The position numbers were made by a program, and so were the translations under genes. Below the pieces are notes generated by a model. That model searched no databases, was not told the origin of the DNA, and worked only from the letters and a program-made list of their open reading frames with translations. DNA of 62,031 nt from Rickettsiales bacterium (ex Bugula neritina AB1). Its GTDB lineage: Bacteria; Pseudomonadota; Alphaproteobacteria; CAJXXZ01; UBA1459. Below, piece by piece: positions 38,467 through 46,981 of this stretch. The DNA lies in the NCBI GenBank assembly GCA_001730065.1, contig MDLE01000001.1, positions 1-62,031 on the forward strand. The letters are read 5' to 3'. Each line of letters starts with the position of its first letter. The first letter of the stretch is position 1.

Positions 38467-39180
38467 ATGGATAACAAAATAAATAAAAATATTAATCCTT
38501 ATTTTTTATTAAAATATTCTTCAAATGTACATATAATAGAAGATTGTAATTTTTTTTCTACATCTATAGTAGTCAAAAATAATAATATTTATCTTGGTAG
38601 GTATGGATTTACGGGTGTAGGTGGTAGTTTACCTTTAAAATTTTCTGAACATATTAATAGTATTAATTCTTCAAAAAAATTTCTTCAATTTCTAAGTTTT
38701 TTATCTAGTTATATACTTCAATTAAGATTTAAATACATATCAAAACTTCTACCCAGTAATAATGGATTAATAGGAATGTTTGTGGATAAGTTAATTGGAT
38801 TAAATATTAGTAAAAAAGGAAAAAGACATTTATGTATAAGTAAAAATATAAACAATTTTAATTTAAGATATATTCTAAAAAAACAATATAAAATATCTAT
38901 AGAAATAAAAAAATTTTCTCTTATATTTATTCCTCAAAGTACAATAAAATTAACAAATAAAACCCCTTGGTATAGATATTTAGGAAAAAGAATACCTATT
39001 ATTGCTAATAAAATTATTATTCAATGTAATTCTTATAATCATTTACGAGAAATTTATAGACAACAAAAGGAAATAAAAAAAATAATTCATCAATTTTATA
39101 ATTTTTATCAACTTGTATTTAAAACTAGTGAGAAAAAAATATCTAATCAGTATATTATTTCTTCAAAAATTATTCATTAA
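38467..39180 (+). CDS. tssG: TssG-like T6SS baseplate protein
   Basis: TssG joins TssE, TssF and TssK in the baseplate wedge of the T6SS. The 237-residue protein starts with LLKYSSNVHIIE and the hallmark YGFTGVGGSLPLKFSEHI (about 46-63), which matches the TssG pattern F.GL.G..GPLP.HY.E. It then has FLQFLSFLSSYILQLRFKYI, where TssG has the FLD.F.HR helix, and a late LGKRIPIIANKIIIQC, where TssG has LG..A.LG..V......F. It is shorter than the usual 300-350 residues. It is not beside other T6SS genes but between hppA and ftsH. TssL and TssM in the same window support the call. Confidence 0.6.
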   Translation: MDNKINKNINPYFLLKYSSNVHIIEDCNFFSTSIVVKNNNIYLGRYGFTGVGGSLPLKFSEHINSINSSKKFLQFLSFLSSYILQLRFKYISKLLPSNNGLIGMFVDKLIGLNISKKGKRHLCISKNINNFNLRYILKKQYKISIEIKKFSLIFIPQSTIKLTNKTPWYRYLGKRIPIIANKIIIQCNSYNHLREIYRQQKEIKKIIHQFYNFYQLVFKTSEKKISNQYIISSKIIH

Positions 39181-39222
39181 AGTATATATGAATAAACATA
39201 TTTTATAATATACTTTCTATAT

Positions 39223-41088
39223 ATGAATGATAATTTTATAAAAATTTTAAAATATATTTTATTTCTTTTTTGTTTTATGTCAATATTAAGTTTTTTTTAT
39301 TATTTAAATCATAAAATGGTTAAAAATGAATATCAGGAAGAAATACTATCTAAGTTCTATGACTATTCAAAACAATATAAACTTAACAATGTAAATATAT
39401 ACAACAATGGTCGTGTAGAATTTGAAAAAGTTAGTGGACAAAAAAGTTTTACAACTATACCTGATTCTTTAGAAGGTAATATTATTGATATGTTATTAAA
39501 AAAGAGTATTAATGTACGTTATATTAGAGGTAATCAAAAATCAGGTTTATTTCAAATGATAAATAATTTTGTAAAAGAATTTTTATTTATTATTTTAATA
39601 ATGTTAATTTTTTCTTATTATGGTAGAAATAGCGGTATTGGAAATATTATGAAGTATAATACCAATAAAGCTACTAGTTTAAGTGTTAAAACACGTTTTA
39701 GTGACGTTGCAGGTATTGATAATTTTAGAAGAGAATTAGAGGAGATTGTAGATTTTTTAAAAAATGGTAGTAAATATACAAGTGTAGGTTGTAATATTCC
39801 TAAAGGTGTACTTTTATGTGGATCTCCTGGTGTAGGAAAAACTTTATTAGCAAAAGCTGTAGCGGGAGAAGCACAGGCGTCATTTTTTTTTGCATCTGGA
39901 TCAGAATTTGTAGAAATGTTTGTAGGATTAGGAGCCTCTCGTGTAAGAGATTTATTTACAAAAGCACGTAATTCCAAACCTTCAATTATTTTTATTGATG
40001 AAATTGATGCAATAGGTAGAAAAAGAAAAAATACTATGCATAGTAATCAAGAACAAGAAAGCACCTTAAATGAATTATTAAATCAAATGGATGGATTTGG
40101 CGATTCTACAGGTATTATTGTAATTGGTGCTACAAATTTACCTAGTGTTTTAGATGATGCTTTATTACGTCCAGGACGTTTTGATCGTATTATTCAAATT
40201 CCTAAACCTGATATAAAAGGAAGATCTGCTATCTTATCTTTAGTTCTTAAACGTATAAAAGTACCTTATAATATTGATATTCATAAAATTGCTTCTATGA
40301 CTTTTGGTTTTTCAGGAGCAGACATTACAAATTTAATTAATGAAGCATTATTTATTTTAGTAAGGGAAAAAAAACATTTTTTAACAAATCAAGAAATAGA
40401 AAAAGCCTTTGAAAAAATTGCTTTTGGTATTAGTTCTCATAAAAAATATGATAAATTAGATAAATTAAGAATTGCAAGACATGAAGTTTGTCATGCTTTT
40501 ATGACTTATTATTATCGTAGTATACTTGATGAGGAATTTTATAAAGTTACAATTCTTAGTTATGGGGATGCTCTTGGTTTTTCTTCTCATTTTGCAAATA
40601 AAGAAAGAGTTTCTCTCACAAAAGAACAAATATATGCAACTATTGATATGTTATTAGCAGGTAGATGTGGAGAAGAATTATTTTTTGGAGAAAAAAAAAT
40701 CACAACAGGTGCTTCTAATGACTTTGAAAAAGCTACCCGTTATGCACTAGCTATGATATATAAATATGGTATGACAGAAACAAATGATAAATTTGTATTA
40801 TTAGAGGAAAATTTTAAAGATTTATATTCGGATAAAATGAAAAATGATTCTTATATAACCGCAAAAGAGATTTTAAACGAATCCTATAAACGTGTTATGA
40901 AAATAATAAAAAAAAATATTAAAATTATTAATAAAATTACTTATTTTCTATTACAAAAAGAAACACTTTATAAACATGATATAGAAGCTATTATAAATGG
41001 ATCCTTTAATATAGGTTATGGAAGTTGTATTTCTATAAAAGTTAAGGATTTATCACCATTTGATACAACCGTTTTAAATATAAGATAA
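39223..41088 (+). CDS. ftsH: ATP-dependent zinc metalloprotease FtsH
   Basis: FtsH is a membrane-anchored hexamer that unfolds and degrades membrane and regulatory proteins. The 621-residue protein has two membrane helices (about 10-28 and 114-129) around a short periplasmic domain, then an AAA+ module with P-loop GSPGVGKT (201-208), pore motif FVEMFVG, Walker B IIFIDEIDAIG and second region of homology RPGRFDR. The zinc site is HEVCH (420-424). The third-ligand region TTGASNDFEKAT is intact. It lies 42 bases after the TssG-like gene and 43 before tatD. Confidence 0.96.
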   Translation: MNDNFIKILKYILFLFCFMSILSFFYYLNHKMVKNEYQEEILSKFYDYSKQYKLNNVNIYNNGRVEFEKVSGQKSFTTIPDSLEGNIIDMLLKKSINVRYIRGNQKSGLFQMINNFVKEFLFIILIMLIFSYYGRNSGIGNIMKYNTNKATSLSVKTRFSDVAGIDNFRRELEEIVDFLKNGSKYTSVGCNIPKGVLLCGSPGVGKTLLAKAVAGEAQASFFFASGSEFVEMFVGLGASRVRDLFTKARNSKPSIIFIDEIDAIGRKRKNTMHSNQEQESTLNELLNQMDGFGDSTGIIVIGATNLPSVLDDALLRPGRFDRIIQIPKPDIKGRSAILSLVLKRIKVPYNIDIHKIASMTFGFSGADITNLINEALFILVREKKHFLTNQEIEKAFEKIAFGISSHKKYDKLDKLRIARHEVCHAFMTYYYRSILDEEFYKVTILSYGDALGFSSHFANKERVSLTKEQIYATIDMLLAGRCGEELFFGEKKITTGASNDFEKATRYALAMIYKYGMTETNDKFVLLEENFKDLYSDKMKNDSYITAKEILNESYKRVMKIIKKNIKIINKITYFLLQKETLYKHDIEAIINGSFNIGYGSCISIKVKDLSPFDTTVLNIR

Positions 41089-41131
41089 AATTTTTATTTT
41101 TTTTATATATATTGTATTATAAAATTATTAT

Positions 41132-41881
41132 ATGCTAGCAGATTCACATACGCATTTTCAGTTTATAGAAGAAGATGTTGATAATATTTTACAAAAATAT
41201 CCTATGTTAAAATTAATTATAAATGTGGGTACTAAATTAGAGGATGATTTTCGTGTATACAATAAATACCCACAAATATATAATACTTATGGTATACATC
41301 CAAAAGAAAAAATTTCCATTCCTATTTATAAATTATTAGAAATTTTAGAAAATAAAATAAATAATGATAAAAAATCTGTAGGTGTAGGTGAAATAGGTTT
41401 GGATTTTAGTGTTGATAACTCTAAGGAAGAAATTATTAGACAATATGAGCTATTTGAAAGTCAAGTTTATTTATCTCGTAAAATGAATAAACCTATTTGT
41501 ATTCATTCCCGTAGTTGTGATATTGATTATTTGTTGAAAACCCTTAAAGGAACAAAATTTGTTCTTCATTGTTTTACTCATAATTATGATATTGCCATTA
41601 AAGCTTTAAATGCTAATGGATTTATATCTTTTTCAGGTATTGTTACTTTTCAAAAAAACGTTGAAGAAATTGTTAAAACTGCTGCTTTAATCCCAAAAGA
41701 AAGAATTTTAATAGAAACAGACGCACCATATTTAACACCAGTACCTTATAGGGGTAAAAAAAATCATCCTGGTTTTTTAGAAGAAATAGCTAAAAAAATA
41801 TCAGAAATTCGTAAAGAAAACTTAGAAGAGGTTATGAAATATACATTTTCTAATACAAAACAACTATATAATATAATATGA
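41132..41881 (+). CDS. tatD: TatD-family metal-dependent deoxyribonuclease
   Basis: TatD proteins are 3'-5' exonucleases of the amidohydrolase fold, involved in DNA repair and turnover. The 249-residue protein has the metal ligands in DSHTHF, VGVGEIGLD, CIHSR, FVLHCFTH and IETDAPYLTP, all in family order. Length is normal. Its stop overlaps the start of the next gene in ATGA, so the two are translationally coupled. Confidence 0.94.
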   Translation: MLADSHTHFQFIEEDVDNILQKYPMLKLIINVGTKLEDDFRVYNKYPQIYNTYGIHPKEKISIPIYKLLEILENKINNDKKSVGVGEIGLDFSVDNSKEEIIRQYELFESQVYLSRKMNKPICIHSRSCDIDYLLKTLKGTKFVLHCFTHNYDIAIKALNANGFISFSGIVTFQKNVEEIVKTAALIPKERILIETDAPYLTPVPYRGKKNHPGFLEEIAKKISEIRKENLEEVMKYTFSNTKQLYNII

Positions 41882-44283
41882 AATCTATAAAGCATTTATT
41901 CTACTTAAATATAATAATTTTTGGTATTAATGATATATCTAATATTAAAAATACATATATAAAATATTTATTTACACTTTCTATCTGTATATTTACATAT
42001 AAAATAATTACAAGAAAAACTAAACCTTTATCTTCTTTAGAAAATATCGATAATTATAATTCTTTAGAAAATATCGATAATTATAATTCTTTAGATAAAA
42101 ATAATTATTTTTTATTTTTTTTTGTAATTTTTGTTTTTATAATAATCTCAAATATTTTATATAAATATGTCAATTATAAATATAAAAATATACTAATTAC
42201 TAATGAGGAAAATCCTAAAAATGATAAAAATATTAGTAAAATTTCTTCTCAAAAAAATGAAGAAAATACAAATGTAAGTGATACATCTAAAAAGATATCC
42301 CTTGATAAGACTGATCATCAAAAAAATGATAAAAATATTAGTAAAATTTCTTCTCAAAACAATGAAGAAAATAATCATACAATATCCTATCAAAATATTA
42401 ACTATACAATTTATTCTATAATAATAATATTGATTATAATGTTTTGTGCTTTTCATATAATATTTTGTGCTTTTCATATAATATTTTGTGCTTTTCAAAA
42501 TAATAATGAAGACCAAAAACCTAAGAAAAAAACAGAAGATAATAAAACAGATAATCAAGAAATTGATAAATTTTTAAAATATTTGATTAAAAATTATGAT
42601 GTTTGTGATCCAACAATTATTGATATTGAAAATAATGAACAAGCATTATGTTTTAATATACAAAATATAGATGAAAAAAATTTGAAACTTTTTAATAATG
42701 AAGAAGAACCAGAAGATATTAATCCATCTTTAACTCTAAAAAAAAACCAAAACAAAATATGTGAGTTTAATTTATCCTCCTTAAAAGATTTTAGACAATC
42801 TAAAGATAAATATTATATTAATGGATATAAAGAAATTGATTATTACATAATTCCTCCTATTTATGATAAAAATAGAAAAATAAATGTAAAAGAAGAGTAT
42901 CCCTTATTAATCATAAAAGAGATTTTGAATCGTATAAAAATTCAAACAGATCCAAAACATTCTAAACAAAAGATTGATAATATTGTAGAAACTAGTATGG
43001 GAAAATACAAAATAGAAACAACAAATGAGACTAAAAAAAATTATCAATTTGAAGAAAAGGATAATAAGTCTTTTTATGAGTTAGTAAAAAAAATAATTTC
43101 TTGTAAATCTTATAATGCATTAAGCTCGGAGTATACAAAACTATCTGAAGATATCAAAAATAAAATTAAATATCATGAATATGATTATATACCAGATAAA
43201 TACTTGTTAGTTATAAAACTACCATCATCCTATAAAAATTACTTGCAAAATATAACAAAACATATAGATAATGACGGTAAAAACGATATTTTAATAGGAA
43301 AAAATAACTGTCAAATTATTGCTACTATTGATTGTTTGAAATATTTCTTAAAAGAATATAAAAAAATTTTTAATAATGATGATTTTGAAAAAAAAATAAT
43401 TGAAATGTATAATATTTTACAATTCATTTTTAGTAAAATTGAAAATGAAAAAGAAATATTTTGGAATTTATTACATTATTTTTTTACTATTAATGAACAC
43501 AAGCCCAATAATCAATGCGAGGATAAAGTAGAAATTAATGAAAATTTTAAAAAATACTTAAACCAAGCAGAACATAAATGGGATATATATACAATATATA
43601 AAGAATATAATGATAATAATAATAATAATAAATTTATTATGACATTATATAATTATAATTTTATGGAAGATAGTGTATTTCATAAAAATAAAAAAGAAAA
43701 TCCAAATATAAATGAAATAATAGAATACATTTCTGCTAGTATGATAATTTTAGTAAAAAAAGATATAGATAAAGAACAAAATATAGATGGTATAGATAAT
43801 TTCTTTAAAATTTTTGGAAATTTTTATTCTAGTGATAAAGTTGTATCTGTTTCTTCTATGAAATTTGAAAAAAATGAAAATATTTATAATTTATTAATGA
43901 AGTATTTAGAGACTTTGATTAATTTTAAAAAAAAAATTTTATCTATGAATATTATTCATGATGATAATCATTATTATGTCAAATACTTAGAAAATGAAAA
44001 TAATAAAAATGAGGATACAACAAATACATCAAAAAAATCAAATTCAAGTTTAAATAAAGAATCACAAATAAATTTCAGAAAAATAATTCATTCAAATGAA
44101 TTTATTAAAAAATATCAAAATCAAAAAAATCAAAAAGAACTAAAAAAAAAAGTAAATGATTATATTTGGGATTTTAAGAAATTAATACAAACAGAAAATG
44201 ACAACGAAATATTTCCACAAAATATTAATAAGAAACAATTTATATGGAATTTATTTTTTTATTATCAAGATAATGAAGAATAA
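41878..44283 (+). CDS. Repeat-rich orphan membrane protein
   Basis: Function not recognised. The 801-residue protein has four hydrophobic stretches: a signal-like N-terminus (about 5-16), about 27-43, about 75-98 and about 178-203. A large Lys/Asn/Glu-rich soluble part follows, probably on one face of the membrane. The N-terminal 220 residues hold three different tandem or spaced repeats (SLENIDNYN; NDKNISKISSQ; FCAFHII). The soluble part has no motif I can name. It overlaps tatD by four bases, so it is translated from the hppA-tssG-ftsH-tatD strand and possibly the same transcript. Confidence 0.65.
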   Translation: MKSIKHLFYLNIIIFGINDISNIKNTYIKYLFTLSICIFTYKIITRKTKPLSSLENIDNYNSLENIDNYNSLDKNNYFLFFFVIFVFIIISNILYKYVNYKYKNILITNEENPKNDKNISKISSQKNEENTNVSDTSKKISLDKTDHQKNDKNISKISSQNNEENNHTISYQNINYTIYSIIIILIIMFCAFHIIFCAFHIIFCAFQNNNEDQKPKKKTEDNKTDNQEIDKFLKYLIKNYDVCDPTIIDIENNEQALCFNIQNIDEKNLKLFNNEEEPEDINPSLTLKKNQNKICEFNLSSLKDFRQSKDKYYINGYKEIDYYIIPPIYDKNRKINVKEEYPLLIIKEILNRIKIQTDPKHSKQKIDNIVETSMGKYKIETTNETKKNYQFEEKDNKSFYELVKKIISCKSYNALSSEYTKLSEDIKNKIKYHEYDYIPDKYLLVIKLPSSYKNYLQNITKHIDNDGKNDILIGKNNCQIIATIDCLKYFLKEYKKIFNNDDFEKKIIEMYNILQFIFSKIENEKEIFWNLLHYFFTINEHKPNNQCEDKVEINENFKKYLNQAEHKWDIYTIYKEYNDNNNNNKFIMTLYNYNFMEDSVFHKNKKENPNINEIIEYISASMIILVKKDIDKEQNIDGIDNFFKIFGNFYSSDKVVSVSSMKFEKNENIYNLLMKYLETLINFKKKILSMNIIHDDNHYYVKYLENENNKNEDTTNTSKKSNSSLNKESQINFRKIIHSNEFIKKYQNQKNQKELKKKVNDYIWDFKKLIQTENDNEIFPQNINKKQFIWNLFFYYQDNEE
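42034..42093 (+). repeat. 27-base tandem repeat in the orphan membrane protein
   Basis: The unit beginning tctttagaaaatatcgataa occurs twice in succession, followed by the first bases of a third copy. It encodes SLENIDNYN and keeps the frame. It is nearly identical at DNA level, so it is recent. Confidence 0.85.
42214..42372 (+). repeat. Spaced direct repeat encoding NDKNISKISSQ
   Basis: About 40 bases starting aaaaatgataaaaatatta recur after a gap of about 60 bases, with only one or two differences near the end (caaaaaaatgaag against caaaacaatgaag). Both copies are in the same frame of the orphan membrane protein. Confidence 0.8.
42438..42497 (+). repeat. 21-base tandem repeat inside a membrane helix
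   Basis: The unit ttttgtgcttttcatataat(a) occurs two and a half times and encodes FCAFHII, lengthening a hydrophobic segment by two turns per copy. A cysteine-bearing repeat inside a membrane helix is unusual. Confidence 0.8.
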
Positions 44284-44304
44284 TATAATATATGATTTTT
44301 TATA

Positions 44305-45232
44305 TTAGAATATATTTTTATTATTATATAAATCTCTAAGATCTTGGCATTTTTCTAATAACATACATAACCTTTCTATTCCTAATCCTATAGCAAAACC
44401 ATAAGTAGGTTTTTTTTGATTATTTTTAAAAACATTTTCATGAATAATTCCACAACCTAATAGTTCTACCCAATTTCCTTTTAAATTAACATCAACTTCA
44501 TAAGAAGGAGTTGTAAAAGGAAAATAACTTAGTCTCATTCTATATGTAATATTGTTATTGAATATTTTTTCTAAAAAAACATCAATAAATCCCTTAAGGG
44601 TACTTATATTCGCATCACTATTCACATATATTACATCCATTTGATGAAACATAGGAACATGTGTTCTATCGCTATCATATCTATATACTCTACCTATAGA
44701 ATATTTTTTTATTATATCTTTATTATTCCAATTACTAAAAATTTTTGATTGCACATTAGTGGCTTGAGTTCTTGGTTGTAATTTTGAGTTTAAAAAGAAA
44801 AAAGATTGTTGTTCATTACGACAAGCATGAAATTCATGAATATTTAATTTGTCAAAAATATTTTCTGCTGTATCAATTTCTTTTGCGTATTCATAAGTAA
44901 AACCAAAGCCGCTCATGATTTTTTCTATTTTATGGATTATTTGTGAAATAGGATGTAATTTACCCATAAATTTACAGGAAGGTAAATATTTTTGTGTTTG
45001 TTTTTTAGATACAACTTTTTCGTATTTTTTTAAAGCATTTTTAAAAATTTCATTGATTTTTTTTTTTTTGATTATTTATATCAATCAATAATTCTTTATT
45101 ATTTTTATCAACATTTTTAATATAATCATTAATATTTCTAATATATATGTTTTTTAATTGTTGTAGTTTTTTAAAATTTGATATTTCTTTAATTTCTTTG
45201 TTTATATTGTCTATATCAAATAACATTTTCAA
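44305..45232 (-). CDS. pheS: Phenylalanyl-tRNA synthetase alpha subunit, frameshifted at poly-A
   Basis: PheS pairs with PheT to charge tRNA-Phe. The gene is in two frames: residues 1-60 end at a TGA (45050-45052) just after a run of 13 A on the coding strand (45057-45069). Removing one A joins it to an open frame that reads INEIFKNALKKYEKVV, then CKFMGKLHPISQIIHKIEKI and the class II core with NEQQSFFFLN, the MFHQMD loop of motif 2 and GLGIERLCMLL of motif 3. The joined protein of about 308 residues has normal PheS layout. Both parts are otherwise intact, so the gene is probably expressed through polymerase or ribosome slippage rather than dead. A sequencing error in the homopolymer is the other explanation. 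pheT is not adjacent. Confidence 0.85.
45057..45069 (-). other. Slippery A13 tract in pheS
   Basis: Thirteen T on the plus strand (13 A in the mRNA) lie exactly where the reading frame must change by one base. Runs this long cause RNA polymerase slippage, which yields a mixed pool of transcripts including the frame-restored one. Confidence 0.75.
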
Positions 45233-45310
45233 TATTATACTATATTTTATTGCTATTTTACAAATAAAAATCTTGATTACAAATTATCTAGATGATACTA
45301 TTGTAATAGT

Positions 45311-45583
45311 ATGAACAAAAAAATTTTATTAATCATTGTAGCCACAATAGGTGTGTTAGTATATTTAAACTTCTTTAATTGTAATAAAAACTCCTGTAAA
45401 AGTAGTATAAAAGAAGAAGATTCTAAGAGAAAAAAAGAAACTACACAAAAGACTCTGACAGAAAAGAAAGAAGAAATGTGTATTGTATGTGAAGATACAA
45501 AAGATAATAAAAATACACAAAAAACAAATAATACACAAAAAACAATCGAAAAAAATAAGAATAGTAAAATTAATAATAAATAG
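45311..45583 (+). CDS. Small single-span protein with a Lys/Thr-rich tail
   Basis: Function not recognised. The 90-residue protein has one N-terminal membrane helix (about 4-19) ending in FFNCNKNSCKSS, then a low-complexity Lys/Glu/Thr/Asn tail that is probably disordered and repeats the phrase NTQKT. The Cys is not in a clear lipobox. It lies 14 bases before another small gene. It could be a periplasmic-facing linker or spacer protein, which is a guess. Confidence 0.5.
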   Translation: MNKKILLIIVATIGVLVYLNFFNCNKNSCKSSIKEEDSKRKKETTQKTLTEKKEEMCIVCEDTKDNKNTQKTNNTQKTIEKNKNSKINNK

Positions 45584-45597
45584 ATTTATTAAAATTT

Positions 45598-45852
45598 ATG
45601 AATTTTCTTTTTTATTATAATGATAAAGAATTACCATATATTGATAAAGAAGAATTGGTATTAGTAACTAAACTAGATAAATTTTATAAAAAAATTTATT
45701 TTTATTTTCCTGAGAAAAGATTTAGTAATTTTTTTGAGAAAAAAATTTTTTTTATTAAAAGTATTAAAGGTAAAGAAAAAGAAGACTGTATTCTTGCAAA
45801 AAATATAAATAGTTATAAAATTATTGAAAATTTTTATGATATTTTTTACTAA
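45598..45852 (+). CDS. Small unknown protein
   Basis: Function not recognised. The 84-residue protein has no signal peptide or membrane segment; it is rich in Lys, Phe and Tyr and looks like a compact alpha/beta domain. It lies between the small single-span gene and recA on the same strand, 55 bases before recA. Confidence 0.5.
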   Translation: MNFLFYYNDKELPYIDKEELVLVTKLDKFYKKIYFYFPEKRFSNFFEKKIFFIKSIKGKEKEDCILAKNINSYKIIENFYDIFY

Positions 45853-45907
45853 AAATAATTATAATATTTAATCATTTCCTTTGTGGAATATGATACTCTT
45901 ATAAGTA

Positions 45908-46924
45908 ATGACTAAAGACAAAAAAAACACTATTGATGCTGATAATTTAGATAATTTGGAAAGTATAAAAAAACATATTAATACTAGTTTTGGAAATGGA
46001 AGTATATGGACTTCTGAAGAAAAAAACAAAGAAAATATTCCTTTTGTTTCTACAGGTTCTATGTTACTGAATGAGGCTATAGGTGTAGGAGGTTTACCAT
46101 TAGGTAGAATAGTAGAAATTTATGGTCCTGAAAGTTCTGGAAAAACTACTTTGGCTTTAGAAGTAATTAAAAATGCTCAAAAAAATGGGAAAATTTGTGG
46201 TTTTATTGATACGGAACATGCTTTAGATATAAATTATTGTAATCGTATAGGTATTGACACCAAAAATCTTTTGATATCACAACCAGATTATGGCGAACAG
46301 GCATTAGAAATATTACAAAATATTATAGAAAGAATCTCTTATCAAAAGGGAGGTGTTGTAGTCTTAGATAGTGTTGCAGCACTTGTAACAAAAAATGAAA
46401 TTGATGGTGATATGGGAGATGTACATATAGGTCAACTAGCACGTTTAATGAGTCAATCCTTAAAAAAACTTGTGTCAGTAATTGCTAAAAATAATGTACT
46501 AGTAATTTTTACAAATCAATTAAGGTCTAAAATTGGTGTAATGTTTGGTAGTTCTGAAACTACTTGTGGTGGAAATGCTTTAAAATTTTATTCATCAGTT
46601 CGTCTTGATATTCGTAGAAGTGAATATATGAAAAAAGATGACAAAGTATTAGGTATAAAATCTAGAGTAAAAGTTGTTAAAAACAAAGTAGGATCTCCTT
46701 TCCAGGAATCTATTATAGAAATAAGATATAATCATGGTATATGCATAGAAAATGAAATTTTAGATATAGGAACAAATAAAAATATTATAGAGAAAAATGG
46801 TCATTATTATTACTATAATAATCAAAAATTAGGACAAGGTAAAGAATCTGCTTGTGAATTTTTACGTAGTAATCTTGATATAAAAAATGAAATATTAGAA
46901 AAACTTATTTCTATAAAAATATAA
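45908..46924 (+). CDS. recA: Recombinase RecA
   Basis: RecA forms filaments on single-stranded DNA for strand exchange. The 338-residue protein has P-loop GPESSGKTTLALEV, GFIDTEHALD, VVLDSVAALVTKNEI, the L2 loop FTNQLRSKIGVMFGSSETT and GGNALKFYSSVRLDIRR. Length is normal and no intein is present. Together with RecG and the UDG it shows that recombination and repair are kept. Confidence 0.97.
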   Translation: MTKDKKNTIDADNLDNLESIKKHINTSFGNGSIWTSEEKNKENIPFVSTGSMLLNEAIGVGGLPLGRIVEIYGPESSGKTTLALEVIKNAQKNGKICGFIDTEHALDINYCNRIGIDTKNLLISQPDYGEQALEILQNIIERISYQKGGVVVLDSVAALVTKNEIDGDMGDVHIGQLARLMSQSLKKLVSVIAKNNVLVIFTNQLRSKIGVMFGSSETTCGGNALKFYSSVRLDIRRSEYMKKDDKVLGIKSRVKVVKNKVGSPFQESIIEIRYNHGICIENEILDIGTNKNIIEKNGHYYYYNNQKLGQGKESACEFLRSNLDIKNEILEKLISIKI

Positions 46925-46981
46925 AATACCATTAATATTAAAATAATATCTATAAAGATATGTTATTATTATATTAGTTCT

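Noticed and set aside
42193-42558. Reverse-strand hydrophobic open frame of 121 codons
   Set aside because: It is the complement of the repeat region in the orphan membrane protein and repeats with it.
44968-45049. Two separate genes instead of one pheS
   Set aside because: The short upstream frame and the downstream frame join through a one-A change and together give normal PheS order and length.
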